Shown here piece after piece: positions 51,389 through 63,115 of a DNA stretch of 64,000 nt. This DNA comes from Gammaproteobacteria bacterium. Its GTDB lineage: Bacteria > Pseudomonadota > Gammaproteobacteria > JAGOUN01. A model generated the notes under the pieces. That model ran no database searches and was not told the origin of the DNA. It was given only the letters and a program-made list of their open reading frames with translations. The stretch lies in assembly GCA_021208965.1 (NCBI GenBank), contig JAJOJD010000051.1:31190-95189 (forward strand), read 5' to 3'. The translations under genes and the position numbers were made by a program. Within the stretch, counting starts at the first letter, position 1, and the number at the start of each line of letters is the position of its first letter.

Positions 51389-52777
51389 ATGTTCTGTTGG
51401 AAGAAAAATCGGGTTGTTCCTATCAATGAAGAGGATATTGAGAGTAACTCTCTGTCCCCAGAATTGCTTTTTGAAAAAAATATTAATGATCTTTCTACTA
51501 TTGAAAAGAAGATTCCACATGTTGAAAAATTCTTCTTAGTTCTTGGCGTATTTTTTACTTTCTATATGGCGCAGCGTAATTTTTTTGGTACCCACGACGA
51601 TGATGACTCAACGCAAGAGCCTTTAGTAAAATATGGCTCTATGCTCTATAACAGTATTCCTCTATTCATCACGTTTGTCATACGTAATGCTATCTTGTTT
51701 AGAATGATGAGAAATATGTCGAGTATGCTCATTGACTATGTCGATAAACATGAGACTAATCCTATCCGTACGTATAAAGCGGCGATGAAATCATCCGTTG
51801 AAAAGATGATGACAGAAGATTTTTCTTCTGGGAATACTACTCGATTTTATAGTGAAAATTTTAATGAAATTGAGCAGGCATTTTTAACAATTGCTGTGCC
51901 TGACTCAACAGAAAAATCGAATGCTGAGATTTTTATAAAAAAGTTTCCTAAAGAGTTTGATGTAAAAAATTTAGCCCTAACGTTCGCAGACGTAGGATTT
52001 TTTTTGGGGATAAACACTATACTCCTCCTTGCGGTTAGTCTGAGTATAGTTTTTTGCGGTTTTTTGATCAAAAGCCCATCGGTCGAAAAGCTGGGTGAGT
52101 TTATCTTGGGTTTGTGTTTAAGCTTTTTGACGATTATGCCGATGGTCTTAAGAAATGATACGTTATTCCCTCTGAGAAAAAAATATAATGATATCCAGGA
52201 TAAAACGAATATGATTATTCAGGCAGAGCGGACTTTTTTACGATTGACAGACCTCCTTGAGGATCAGATACAAGCCTCTGGATTAGGCCAAGAATCCGAT
52301 TCTCCTAGAAATGTTTCTGGTAATGCTCAGAAGTTAGTGATTCCGTTTTTTAAAGAGATGGTTAGAAGGCAAGCAAGCAGAAGTGCCGAACTTTATGCGT
52401 ATGAGGATGAATGTAAAAAACTTTGTCAGGAGTTTCGTGTGTTTGATGAGCGTCAAGGAGATATTTCCAGTCAAACACAAGGTATTTATGACCCAACAAC
52501 TTTGGCTGGCCTCACGAACAGAATTCTTCACTTAAAAGATCCTGATATATCGTTGAGTCTAGACAGCTTGAAAACTATTTTATTGGATATTAAACAGCGA
52601 TTGAATGCTTATGAAAATACGTCTAATAAAGAATCAGTTTTGGCCCATCTGGATATTGATACAAAATTAGAAAGGATAATAAGTTTACAAACTATACAAT
52701 CTCAATATAATAGTTTACCACTAGGATATACTATCGTACATGAGAGAACAGCATCATGCAGTCAACCATCACTTTAA
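51389..52777 (+). CDS. Unknown membrane protein, possible effector
   Basis: A 462-residue protein with no recognised family. A charged N-terminus of about 48 residues is followed by a helix (VEKFFLVLGVFFTFYMAQ), a second (SIPLFITFVIRNAILF), a soluble stretch, then a strong pair near 205-260 (FFLGINTILLLAVSLSIVFCG and LGEFILGLCLSFLTIMPMV). The last 200 residues are helical and polar, with coiled-coil-like repeats. There is no signal peptide. It overlaps the next gene by 22 bases, so the two are probably co-translated. Both are orphans, surrounded by housekeeping genes. Confidence 0.65.
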   Translation: MFCWKKNRVVPINEEDIESNSLSPELLFEKNINDLSTIEKKIPHVEKFFLVLGVFFTFYMAQRNFFGTHDDDDSTQEPLVKYGSMLYNSIPLFITFVIRNAILFRMMRNMSSMLIDYVDKHETNPIRTYKAAMKSSVEKMMTEDFSSGNTTRFYSENFNEIEQAFLTIAVPDSTEKSNAEIFIKKFPKEFDVKNLALTFADVGFFLGINTILLLAVSLSIVFCGFLIKSPSVEKLGEFILGLCLSFLTIMPMVLRNDTLFPLRKKYNDIQDKTNMIIQAERTFLRLTDLLEDQIQASGLGQESDSPRNVSGNAQKLVIPFFKEMVRRQASRSAELYAYEDECKKLCQEFRVFDERQGDISSQTQGIYDPTTLAGLTNRILHLKDPDISLSLDSLKTILLDIKQRLNAYENTSNKESVLAHLDIDTKLERIISLQTIQSQYNSLPLGYTIVHERTASCSQPSL

Positions 52778-53658
52778 CGGAACAAGAAAAGTCGATATGT
52801 AAACAAGACTTATCTTCTGCCCTTTGTTCGGATATTCTTCCGAAGGACTCTCTTTTATTCCAAAAGCTGACGGAAGATCCTTTTTTGTTTCGCTCGAGTC
52901 TTGGGTACAATTTTGATAGGACCTTGACCACGATTTTTTTGACAAATGCGTGTTTGTCATCGCTGGATTCTATTGCGCATCTTCCGAGCGCCGATATTTT
53001 TTATATTGGAAAAACCCGCACAGTACTCGAAATTCTTAATGAGTCGCCAGCCATTAATTTTTATTTGGCTTTACAGCACTTAGAGCATCCTACCTCAGAA
53101 AATGCGACATATTATGAACGTCTCTATTGGTTAAACGAAGGCGTGAAAGATCGCGTTTTTTGTGAAGACGGTCAGTGCGATTCTTATGCGAAAGACATTG
53201 TTCCGTGGTTTATGGAAAAAGCACAAGCCTTTCAGGTGCTTGGTTGTGACGATGCGCAGCGTGCTCAGTGCTGCCTCACGATTGCGTGTATGGAATCGCA
53301 AAAACATGCTCGGGCATTTTTCATCAAAAAAGCCGAAATCTACTTGAAAGATACCGAATGTCCGTTATCGATTGAACAGTTAGTGGATAGCCTAGCGTTG
53401 TATTTTTCTGATTCAAAAAAAAATCTATCCAAGGAGTCATTAGAAGAGTCTTATAACACTGTTTTTAGTGACGTTGTGAAATGTTTTTCTTTCCCGCTCA
53501 GTTCTTCTTCATCCGTGTTAGGTAATGATATTGGTTATGGTTTTTGGCGACCACAAACGCCCCCTCCTGTTGTCAGCTCCCCTCCCTCGTCGGGAGAAAA
53601 GCGCTCGGGAGAAAAAACATCCACTGGTTTTACCCCTGAACGCAAAAAGAGGTCCTAG
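52756..53658 (+). CDS. Unknown soluble protein with a basic Ser/Pro-rich tail
   Basis: A 300-residue protein with no signal peptide. About 250 residues are helical, including TPR-like stretches (QAFQVLGCDDAQRAQCCLTIA and RAFFIKKAEIYLKD) and clustered cysteines. The last 45 residues are disordered, Ser/Pro-rich, and end in a basic PERKKRS tail that resembles a eukaryotic nuclear-targeting motif. Acidic SKESLEESYN near 225 is the type of segment seen near type IV secretion signals. These are only hints. The ATG lies inside the upstream orphan gene. Confidence 0.6.
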   Translation: MQSTITLTEQEKSICKQDLSSALCSDILPKDSLLFQKLTEDPFLFRSSLGYNFDRTLTTIFLTNACLSSLDSIAHLPSADIFYIGKTRTVLEILNESPAINFYLALQHLEHPTSENATYYERLYWLNEGVKDRVFCEDGQCDSYAKDIVPWFMEKAQAFQVLGCDDAQRAQCCLTIACMESQKHARAFFIKKAEIYLKDTECPLSIEQLVDSLALYFSDSKKNLSKESLEESYNTVFSDVVKCFSFPLSSSSSVLGNDIGYGFWRPQTPPPVVSSPPSSGEKRSGEKTSTGFTPERKKRS

Positions 53659-53694
53659 TACCGCTGCTCAGAAATAGAGACTCACGCCGCCGCC

Positions 53695-56600
53695 CTATTC
53701 AATTAATTTTTTTAGTTGGTAGGGCAGACCATTGGAGGGATTTTTAGTATACATCTTTCGTATTATTTTTTTAGCAAAATCTTTTTCTGCCATCGTGCGA
53801 TAGTGGAGGATATTGAGATCGTATCCGGTGAGTTCTCTAAATGGTTTTCCGGTATGAGCGCTCATTTTTTGTAGGCATCGTAGACTAAAAGCGACTAATT
53901 CAATCTCTTCGTGCATGCTAATGATTGGCATTTGCAGTGAGCTTTTGCTGTCAACGGTCCATTCCCCATAGGTTTGTATAAGCGGCGCGGCAACTAATTT
54001 GTGAAGAGCAATCATGGTTGATCGATAAGCCAGAAAAATTTTGTCGTGTAATGTGGCAATATCATGCCTGGAAAAAACAGGATCATTCTGACACGATTTA
54101 AATACTTTCCAAGGATCAGTATATTGCGCGCGCGCGTGATTAATGATCGTTGCTTCTGCAAATGTCATCCCAAACGCATTTTCGTCAAACTGTATGACCT
54201 TTCCACTGACTTTTGGTTGTAATTCTGCGCTGGGTATTTGGTGCAGTATGTCATCTAAGGCGGTGATGGGGGTGAGGGCGTGCAATCCTTGTTTATTCAC
54301 ATAATGCATCTGTTTTAATTGTTCATCTTTAGGCAGATGACCATTCGGGTTAATTTCGCCGCTATGTAAATCTCCGGCGAAAGTCGTATACGCGCGACGC
54401 GCTTCGTTTTCATTCGGGTTGGCGAGGCCAAAACAGCATCCTGCCTCCCAATCTTCTCTCATTTCGGTGGGGATAAATTCTGTTAAATATTTAGGATATT
54501 TATTTAAGGTGTGAGTGAGAAATGAGATCAGCATTTGTCGCGATCGTGCTTGCGCATTTTCAACGGTAACGCTGAGTGATGATTGACACGGCGAAAGTAT
54601 CACGCCATCCGCATGGGGGTATTGTTGATGTAATGTTGTTAGGATTTGTTGATAGTGTTGCTCTCCTTCGGGTGAAGGGTTCAGGAATAAGCAGGTGTTG
54701 AGATTCTCGATTAACCCGTCCATCGATGTCTGATCATTCGGTCGCATGGGTAAACCGAATAGCGCTAAGGATAGATGATTGACGAGTGGCTGAATATCGA
54801 GCACGATAAAGGTGCTCCCAATACGGTCAGCAAAAGATTTAGCCGCTTTTTGTGTGGTGATTGAATTATTCGGTGTGGCAAGATAATAACAAACGGTGAA
54901 TCGTCGCATGATGCAACAAATTTGTTCTTCCAGAGAATCATAGGCTAAGACAGTTTGTATTGTTTTTTCTGAATAATGTAGATGACTTAAGAAAGTGCGA
55001 ACGCCTAATTCTCTCACGCCCAATTCGATCATTAATCGTATTTTTGTGATATTCCACGCAGAATCTGCACCTCCCGATAATGCTTGCGTAAAGCAACGTA
55101 CCTTTGATTTACGCATGATATCGTAGAGGGCTAAGACTTGGTTGCGTATGGACAGTTCTATTTCGACCGTATTTGGCGGCAATTGCCGCCATAGGTCCGG
55201 CGGTGTATTTTGTTCTTTTTGGGGTGATGATGAAACAAACTTATGCCAGCACCATATGGTCGGTTCGTTTGGTTTTGTGTGGTGGTATGTCATGGAATAT
55301 TGGCGGCTCGTATACACGACGTCTTGAAAACTATACACGCCTGCGCCATCCAGAATTATTTTTCCATATTGTGCGGCATACCGGGTGCCGGCATTCACAT
55401 AACTTCCTCCAGATGTGCCGAGGCTATCCGTATGTAACACAATCCCATGCTGAGCGATGTATCGAGAAGCCAGTGTTGTTAAGTATTCATGTTGCGTTAA
55501 TTTTTTTGGTGCGGGCGGGCTAGCATGGGCTGTCGCATAAACATCGATGTTGTAACCCTGTTGTTTTATGTACCCAATAATATTTTTCTCTGCGTACTGT
55601 GTTTCATCATTCGCATATGCCCAATATTCTTCACAGATACTGTGGAAAAAGTCGATATACCCTTGCGTTGGGTTTCCAATTCGTGCCACGAGATATTTGC
55701 CAATCGGAACATGATATGCCGGTGTATCCAGATATGCGGGAATCGTGATCATACTCGGTTCGTGAATCAATGCATCAGAGAAATATCGACGTTCAAAGCC
55801 ACGGCCATCATCGTATAATTCGCTTTTGTACTTCATCATTAAAATGCGTCCGCGGCCGTTTTCATCTTGTCCTAAGAGGCTTTGGACATTAAACGGTTTA
55901 TTGGGTTCCGATAATTGCCATGGATGCCCGATGGACAAGAGCAAGTTTGCTTGCGTTTTTTCTAAATAATATAGCACTTTTTGTAAAAGACTTTGGATGC
56001 GTGTATTGTCAATATGCTGAAATAAATCGCCACAGTCATACCCCGTTAAACTGAGTTCAGGCAGTAAAAGTATGTCTGCTTCGTCTGCCACGGCAAGGTC
56101 AATGGCTGCAAAAATGTTTTTTACGTTTTTGTCCCAGTCGCCAGCGGTTTGATTAAGACTGGCTTGCGCGATCTTAATCCCGTGAGGGGCGAGCGTCGAT
56201 GTCGTCTCTTTAGAAGTGCTGGGGCGAGGCGATTCAATCACTGAAATCCCTATCCACCATTGTTCGAACGTTTTTAGTTCAGAGAAATAATACGCATTAA
56301 TGACGGGAATACGTAAGCCTTTGTTATGTTCAACAGCGCGTTGATTATAGTGACAGGTGATGGGCGAGGCATGTATCGCATATTGTGCGCTTGCCCAAGC
56401 GTCATAAAAATCAATGATTTTTTTGTATAATAAGCCTGTATCAATATCCTCAAAGAGCGGTGACTGTTGACAGGATTTAAAAACATCGATGGGGTGGTAT
56501 TTTTTTTGTGACCCTTGATGTGTGGTATATAGTGCTTGTGATGCGATTCGTTGAAATTGTTTATCTTGAATAAAATGTTCAGAATGTCGGTAAGCTTCTA

Positions 56601-58011
56601 AGACTGTTTTGATCAAAGGCCGTGGATTTTTGGTGTCTATTTTCTCGAGCATATCGGCGATTTCAGCGATAAAAAAACAGCCGCTGGGATTGAGCTGGCC
56701 TTGATGTAATCTTCCACCAAAATGTGGCTGCTTGATGAGTCTGTCGATGGGTAAATGTGCGAGAGAAATTGCTGACATAGCGTTACTGATACTTAAACAT
56801 AGGCTTGTTTTTGCGAGTGCCTGAAGATACTGTTCATCGTGGAGGCTGTTTTTCTCGTGTAATGTTTTTGCGATGCCTGTGATAACAGTTTGGGTATCGC
56901 GTACGAGGCATTTTGCCCCTATATCTTGGATAAAACGTTTAATGCTATTTTCTATCGTAAGGTGGTGATGGCTGTCACGAAAATATACGCAGGTTAATAT
57001 TCGGTTTAAGAATGATTGTGTTGGATGGTTTGAATCACAGATTTCATCACGATGCTCTTGATAACCCCATTTAATGATTAATGCATCCAGGCCAAGCGAT
57101 AGGCTATATTTTTTTATCATCGCCTCAATAAGGCAGATATGATAAATAGAGACAACATCATCGGATATTTCCATCACGAGATGAATTTTAGGCAGTCCGG
57201 AATAGCTTAAATAATCGAACAACCAGCGAATTTGATAGTCTACTCCATCGAGGTAGTCTTGCTGCAGGATTTGACCCCGTTCGTAGCATAAAATGTCTTC
57301 GCCTATGCGTAGATAACGATCAACAGACGCATGGTTCATTTGTTGTTCTCGTTGTTGATGTAGATCGGGAATGTGTGAGCCTGGAGGTGTTGATGTTGGG
57401 TTGAGAATAATCGCTGTTGAGAGCTTTTTTAGAAAATCGGGTTTGTCTATTTCTGCGTCACCGATGGTGGGGATGATGTCGTTTGGTGTTGTATGCGTGA
57501 GATGAAAGTGGATCTTTCCCGCAGGTATCGTTTTTTCGGGGTGTACTATCATACTCCCTTCAGAAGGGAAAGCGTGTGTTTCTGGGATGGTCAGCGAAAA
57601 CATTCCTAACGATGCAGCAGGCAAGTAATCACGTTCTTCCAAGCGCGATGGATAGGTATCGAGATGTTGTTTTAAAAACATAGCGACGATATGACCACGA
57701 GCTAAGTGGCTGTAAGCGTTATAAAACTTTTTATGGTTCGCTCGCCATGGATGTCCAATAAAAATAGAGAAGTTTGGTGCTTTTTTATAAGCACTATCAG
57801 AAATGATGCGCAAGTATAGGCTAATTCGTTGATTATCCAGATGTTTTAAATAATCATTAGCGTCAATCGAACACAGGGTTAACTCTGAAAAAGCAATCGC
57901 GTCATAGGCTTCTTGGATAGCGGTATCCATAGCCTGCTCTATCAGGCGAAGGGCTTCTGGCCAATCGCCGACGCCAACACGAATGCCAGAAACTTTAATT
58001 TTTACTGTCAT
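53695..58011 (-). CDS. Double glutamine-dependent NAD+ synthetase; N-terminal half is a pseudoenzyme
   Basis: A 1438-residue protein holding two full copies of the nitrilase-NAD synthetase unit. The second copy (about 608-1438) has the nitrilase triad Glu652 (LPELSLTGYD), Lys729 (KSELYDDG) and Cys793 (ICEEYW), and the synthetase P-loop SGGADS at 979-984. The first copy (1-607) keeps Glu43 and Lys114, but the cysteine segment is gone and the P-loop position reads ISDDVVS. Shared blocks prove the duplication: LHSGEINPNGHL against LHQGQLNPSGCF, and VFKSCQNDPVF against VFKSCQQSPLF. The active half makes NAD+ from deamido-NAD+ and glutamine; the dead half may be structural or regulatory. Confidence 0.9.
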   Translation of the reverse strand: MTVKIKVSGIRVGVGDWPEALRLIEQAMDTAIQEAYDAIAFSELTLCSIDANDYLKHLDNQRISLYLRIISDSAYKKAPNFSIFIGHPWRANHKKFYNAYSHLARGHIVAMFLKQHLDTYPSRLEERDYLPAASLGMFSLTIPETHAFPSEGSMIVHPEKTIPAGKIHFHLTHTTPNDIIPTIGDAEIDKPDFLKKLSTAIILNPTSTPPGSHIPDLHQQREQQMNHASVDRYLRIGEDILCYERGQILQQDYLDGVDYQIRWLFDYLSYSGLPKIHLVMEISDDVVSIYHICLIEAMIKKYSLSLGLDALIIKWGYQEHRDEICDSNHPTQSFLNRILTCVYFRDSHHHLTIENSIKRFIQDIGAKCLVRDTQTVITGIAKTLHEKNSLHDEQYLQALAKTSLCLSISNAMSAISLAHLPIDRLIKQPHFGGRLHQGQLNPSGCFFIAEIADMLEKIDTKNPRPLIKTVLEAYRHSEHFIQDKQFQRIASQALYTTHQGSQKKYHPIDVFKSCQQSPLFEDIDTGLLYKKIIDFYDAWASAQYAIHASPITCHYNQRAVEHNKGLRIPVINAYYFSELKTFEQWWIGISVIESPRPSTSKETTSTLAPHGIKIAQASLNQTAGDWDKNVKNIFAAIDLAVADEADILLLPELSLTGYDCGDLFQHIDNTRIQSLLQKVLYYLEKTQANLLLSIGHPWQLSEPNKPFNVQSLLGQDENGRGRILMMKYKSELYDDGRGFERRYFSDALIHEPSMITIPAYLDTPAYHVPIGKYLVARIGNPTQGYIDFFHSICEEYWAYANDETQYAEKNIIGYIKQQGYNIDVYATAHASPPAPKKLTQHEYLTTLASRYIAQHGIVLHTDSLGTSGGSYVNAGTRYAAQYGKIILDGAGVYSFQDVVYTSRQYSMTYHHTKPNEPTIWCWHKFVSSSPQKEQNTPPDLWRQLPPNTVEIELSIRNQVLALYDIMRKSKVRCFTQALSGGADSAWNITKIRLMIELGVRELGVRTFLSHLHYSEKTIQTVLAYDSLEEQICCIMRRFTVCYYLATPNNSITTQKAAKSFADRIGSTFIVLDIQPLVNHLSLALFGLPMRPNDQTSMDGLIENLNTCLFLNPSPEGEQHYQQILTTLHQQYPHADGVILSPCQSSLSVTVENAQARSRQMLISFLTHTLNKYPKYLTEFIPTEMREDWEAGCCFGLANPNENEARRAYTTFAGDLHSGEINPNGHLPKDEQLKQMHYVNKQGLHALTPITALDDILHQIPSAELQPKVSGKVIQFDENAFGMTFAEATIINHARAQYTDPWKVFKSCQNDPVFSRHDIATLHDKIFLAYRSTMIALHKLVAAPLIQTYGEWTVDSKSSLQMPIISMHEEIELVAFSLRCLQKMSAHTGKPFRELTGYDLNILHYRTMAEKDFAKKIIRKMYTKNPSNGLPYQLKKLIE

Positions 58012-58121
58012 GATGGCGTGAGTGTAAGTGATTTAGTTACAAATAAACAGACCAGATTAGTTGTTTTTTTGAACAGAAAAAGATAAGATTGACGTATTAT
58101 TTCTGTCGTCAGTACCCTGTC

Positions 58122-59400
58122 ATGTTGGATCTATTAGATAGAAGGCAGTTTTTGCTAGATCGTAAAAAAAAAACAATGTCTCTTGATGAGGCAAGGTTTT
58201 TCTCTATTTACCCAGCTTGAGTATGAATTTGCATCAAAAGAGCCTTGGAGATTTAATTCAAAAGAGATTGAAGGGATGTTTAAATATGTTCGATCTGATT
58301 CGTTTTTGAGTTTGTATTTAGATCAACAGACTGAATATTTAAATTTTCTGGTATCTTTGCAAGACGATATACATTTTTCTATTGCAAAAGCGCTTGCAGA
58401 AGTCTCTTTTATTAGTTCGATTTACTTTCAGCGACTTTTTAAACGATGGTTGGACTTTTCTATCGAATATCCTGGTTGTAAAGTATATCTTCATACAATA
58501 TGCGCTCGAGCAACAGATGAAGTATATTTGGATTGTTTTCAGTTAATTAAAATTTCTAGTTTAGAGTTATCAGAAAAAGAGTATATTGCCTTGGAGTTAC
58601 TGGCACATTGGAGAAAATTTAACCGAAATTGCGATTCTATTCTTTATTTATCCAATTCTGTGATGTGCAAAGCACGACGTCCTCTATACGCTACTAACAT
58701 TCTAGTAGAGGATATTTCCTGTCCCCGAAGTCTACAGAATAATCCTTCTTCTGTAGAAGAAGTTTTTGATCAGAATGAATGTGGCGTTAGCTCTTTTTTG
58801 CCTCTTTCTCCGAAAGATGCGGAATCGACGACCGCCGATTCCTCGCAACAATTGCCGATTGATTGTGGATTTGATATACCCGAGTTTCAGTTCTTGCCAC
58901 ATGATGTTTCGTCCAACGTATTATCACAGGTGGATGATGTTAAGGTGGAGGAGGCGGAGTGTATTGTTTTGACTAGTGATTCAATTACTGCCGCAAACGA
59001 TTCCAAGAATCTTGTCGAGCAAGCCTTGTTAATCACTTTTTGTACAGAGCCGGATTTACAAAAATTAAAGTCTTTGTTAGGGAGTTTCAATACTTTTCTG
59101 CCTAAACGTTTCTTTGGTGATGTTCCTGCCGGAATGAAAGAGGTGATTGCGTTAATTGATAATAATGCCCCAACCCCTAAAGTTTTGTACACATTAAGAG
59201 AGGTTGCTAAAAATAGAACCGGGCAAAATATATGGCATACTCGGCAGGAAAAAACCATTCAAGCCTACAAAGCGATTAATGAATTTTTCTCCGGTGATTT
59301 ACAAGAAAAGAACATGGCGGATTTGTTAACCACTTTATCTAACATAATTACTCCGCAAGACCCTATGATTGAACCTGTTCTAACAGAGGTTTCCCTTTAA
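58122..59400 (+). CDS. Unknown protein, frameshifted near the N-terminus, effector-like
   Basis: The long frame opens weakly at TTG 58183 / ATG 58186. An earlier frame from ATG 58122 reads MLDLLDRRQFLLDRKKKTMS and joins if one T is removed from the T5 run at 58197-58201, giving about 425 residues. No signal peptide or membrane helix. The N-terminal 180 residues are helical (QRLFKRWLDFSIEYPG), the middle is acidic and disordered with many Ser/Glu/Pro, and the last 130 residues form a helical domain (LRSLLGSFNTFLPKRFFGD-like segment, KAINEFFSGDLQEKN). The 10-A run at 58164-58173 is another slippage-prone site. I recognise no family. Confidence 0.6.
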
Positions 59401-59474
59401 TTGCCCCGCATCATGGCAACTAATAACCAATTTTGCTATATTAATGCCCCCGTCTGATAGTTATTTAAGAAGAC

Positions 59475-60575
59475 TTGTTGCACCATATTGTAATTTCACA
59501 TTTCCGGAATATAGAGTCTGCTCGGCTTGACTTCCCAAAAACAGGTTATTGCTTGATTTCAGGTAGTAATGGTAGCGGGAAAACAAGTATTTTGGAGGCT
59601 ATTCATGTTCTGACGCGTGGAAAGTCTTTTCGAGCCTCTGATTCTTCTCAGATTATTCAGCATGATCACAATAGTTTTACTTTATCTGCTGTCACATGGA
59701 AGGATAGTGAGAGGATCGGTGTTCAGCGTGATCGCCAAGGTAAAACCGTGGTTAAGGCGGCTGGAGAGTGCGCGAAATTTTTAGATATAGCGCTCAAGAT
59801 TCCCCTTCGCATGATGAGTCCGATTGAGTCTTACGCTTTGGTTAATGGCGGCCCGGAACAGCGTCGGCGATTTTTAGATTGGGGAATGTTTCACGTGAAA
59901 CATTCTTATTGGTCGGAGCTCAAAAAGCTGAATCGTATTCTAAAGCAAAAAAATGCAGCATTAAAGATGCGATGTTCTGATAGTGAATTAACCCAGTGGA
60001 ATATTATGTTGGCAGAGATTAGTTATTCACTGGATGTGATGCGCATCGAATATCTTCAGCAGCTGGAGCAAGTATTCAGTAAGTACCGAGAAAAACTGTC
60101 TCTATTAAAAGAGGTTCGGCTCTGTTATTGTCCTGGGTGGTCGCGTGAGTCCACAGACTTATTCACACAATTATCCACAGCGATGCGCCAAGAACGTCAG
60201 CAAGGATATTGCCTGATTGGCCCTCATCGGGCAGACGTGCGCCTTGAGATTCCGTATGGATTATGTAAAGATCAACTATCTCGTGGGCAACAAAAAATGT
60301 TAGCACTTGCGCTTTATCTCGCGCAAGGTGAGCATCTTTTTGAATTAACCGGTTCTCATCCGCTGTATATGGTCGATGATTTTTCATCTGAACTTGATCT
60401 TGTGGCTCAAGAGCTGCTGATTGATGCGCTTGATCCTTCTGACAAACAAATTATTATCACATCCTTGACGCATGATATTCCGCTTTCTCAGAAGCTTTCT
60501 CATGCGCATGATCTCAAGCGATATGTCATTGAAAACGGCAAAGTATACGAATGTTTTGGCGGCCAGCCGCGATAA
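59475..60575 (+). CDS. recF: DNA replication and repair protein RecF
   Basis: An SMC-like ATPase that loads RecA at gaps in DNA. It is 366 residues, starting at TTG 59475 (LHHIVISHFRNIESARLDF). ATPase parts are SGSNGSGKTSILEAI (Walker A), LSRGQQKMLALAL (signature) and LYMVDDFSSELD (Walker B). In most bacteria it follows dnaA-dnaN; here an orphan gene precedes it, while gyrB still follows after 90 bases. The gene also carries a parS site and two DnaA boxes. Confidence 0.96.
   Translation: MLHHIVISHFRNIESARLDFPKTGYCLISGSNGSGKTSILEAIHVLTRGKSFRASDSSQIIQHDHNSFTLSAVTWKDSERIGVQRDRQGKTVVKAAGECAKFLDIALKIPLRMMSPIESYALVNGGPEQRRRFLDWGMFHVKHSYWSELKKLNRILKQKNAALKMRCSDSELTQWNIMLAEISYSLDVMRIEYLQQLEQVFSKYREKLSLLKEVRLCYCPGWSRESTDLFTQLSTAMRQERQQGYCLIGPHRADVRLEIPYGLCKDQLSRGQQKMLALALYLAQGEHLFELTGSHPLYMVDDFSSELDLVAQELLIDALDPSDKQIIITSLTHDIPLSQKLSHAHDLKRYVIENGKVYECFGGQPR
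59887..59902. other. parS: parS centromere site inside recF
   Basis: TGTTTCACGTGAAACA is an exact copy of the 16-bp consensus bound by chromosomal ParB. The palindrome extends to 22 bases (59884-59905). It encodes part of the RecF sequence FHVKH. Bacterial parS sites cluster near the replication origin, so it marks this region as origin-proximal. Confidence 0.93.
60159..60179 (+). other. Two DnaA boxes inside recF
   Basis: TTATTCACA (60159-60167) and the perfect box TTATCCACA (60171-60179) are in the same orientation, 12 bases apart start to start. They could be part of an origin or a DnaA-titration site, or could be chance; no AT-rich unwinding region or further box cluster is obvious around them. 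Confidence 0.6.
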
Positions 60576-60635
60576 AAATATTTCTGTTCAAGCATAATAG
60601 CATAGGATATTGGGGGTTTTTTTGTTACAATCTGA

Positions 60636-63101
<2,466 letters not shown>

Positions 63102-63115
63102 GGTGAGGATTTTTC

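Noticed and set aside
60603..60631. TACAAT box before gyrB as a promoter
   Set aside because: The nearest -35-like TTGGGG is only 10 bases away and no other box fits.
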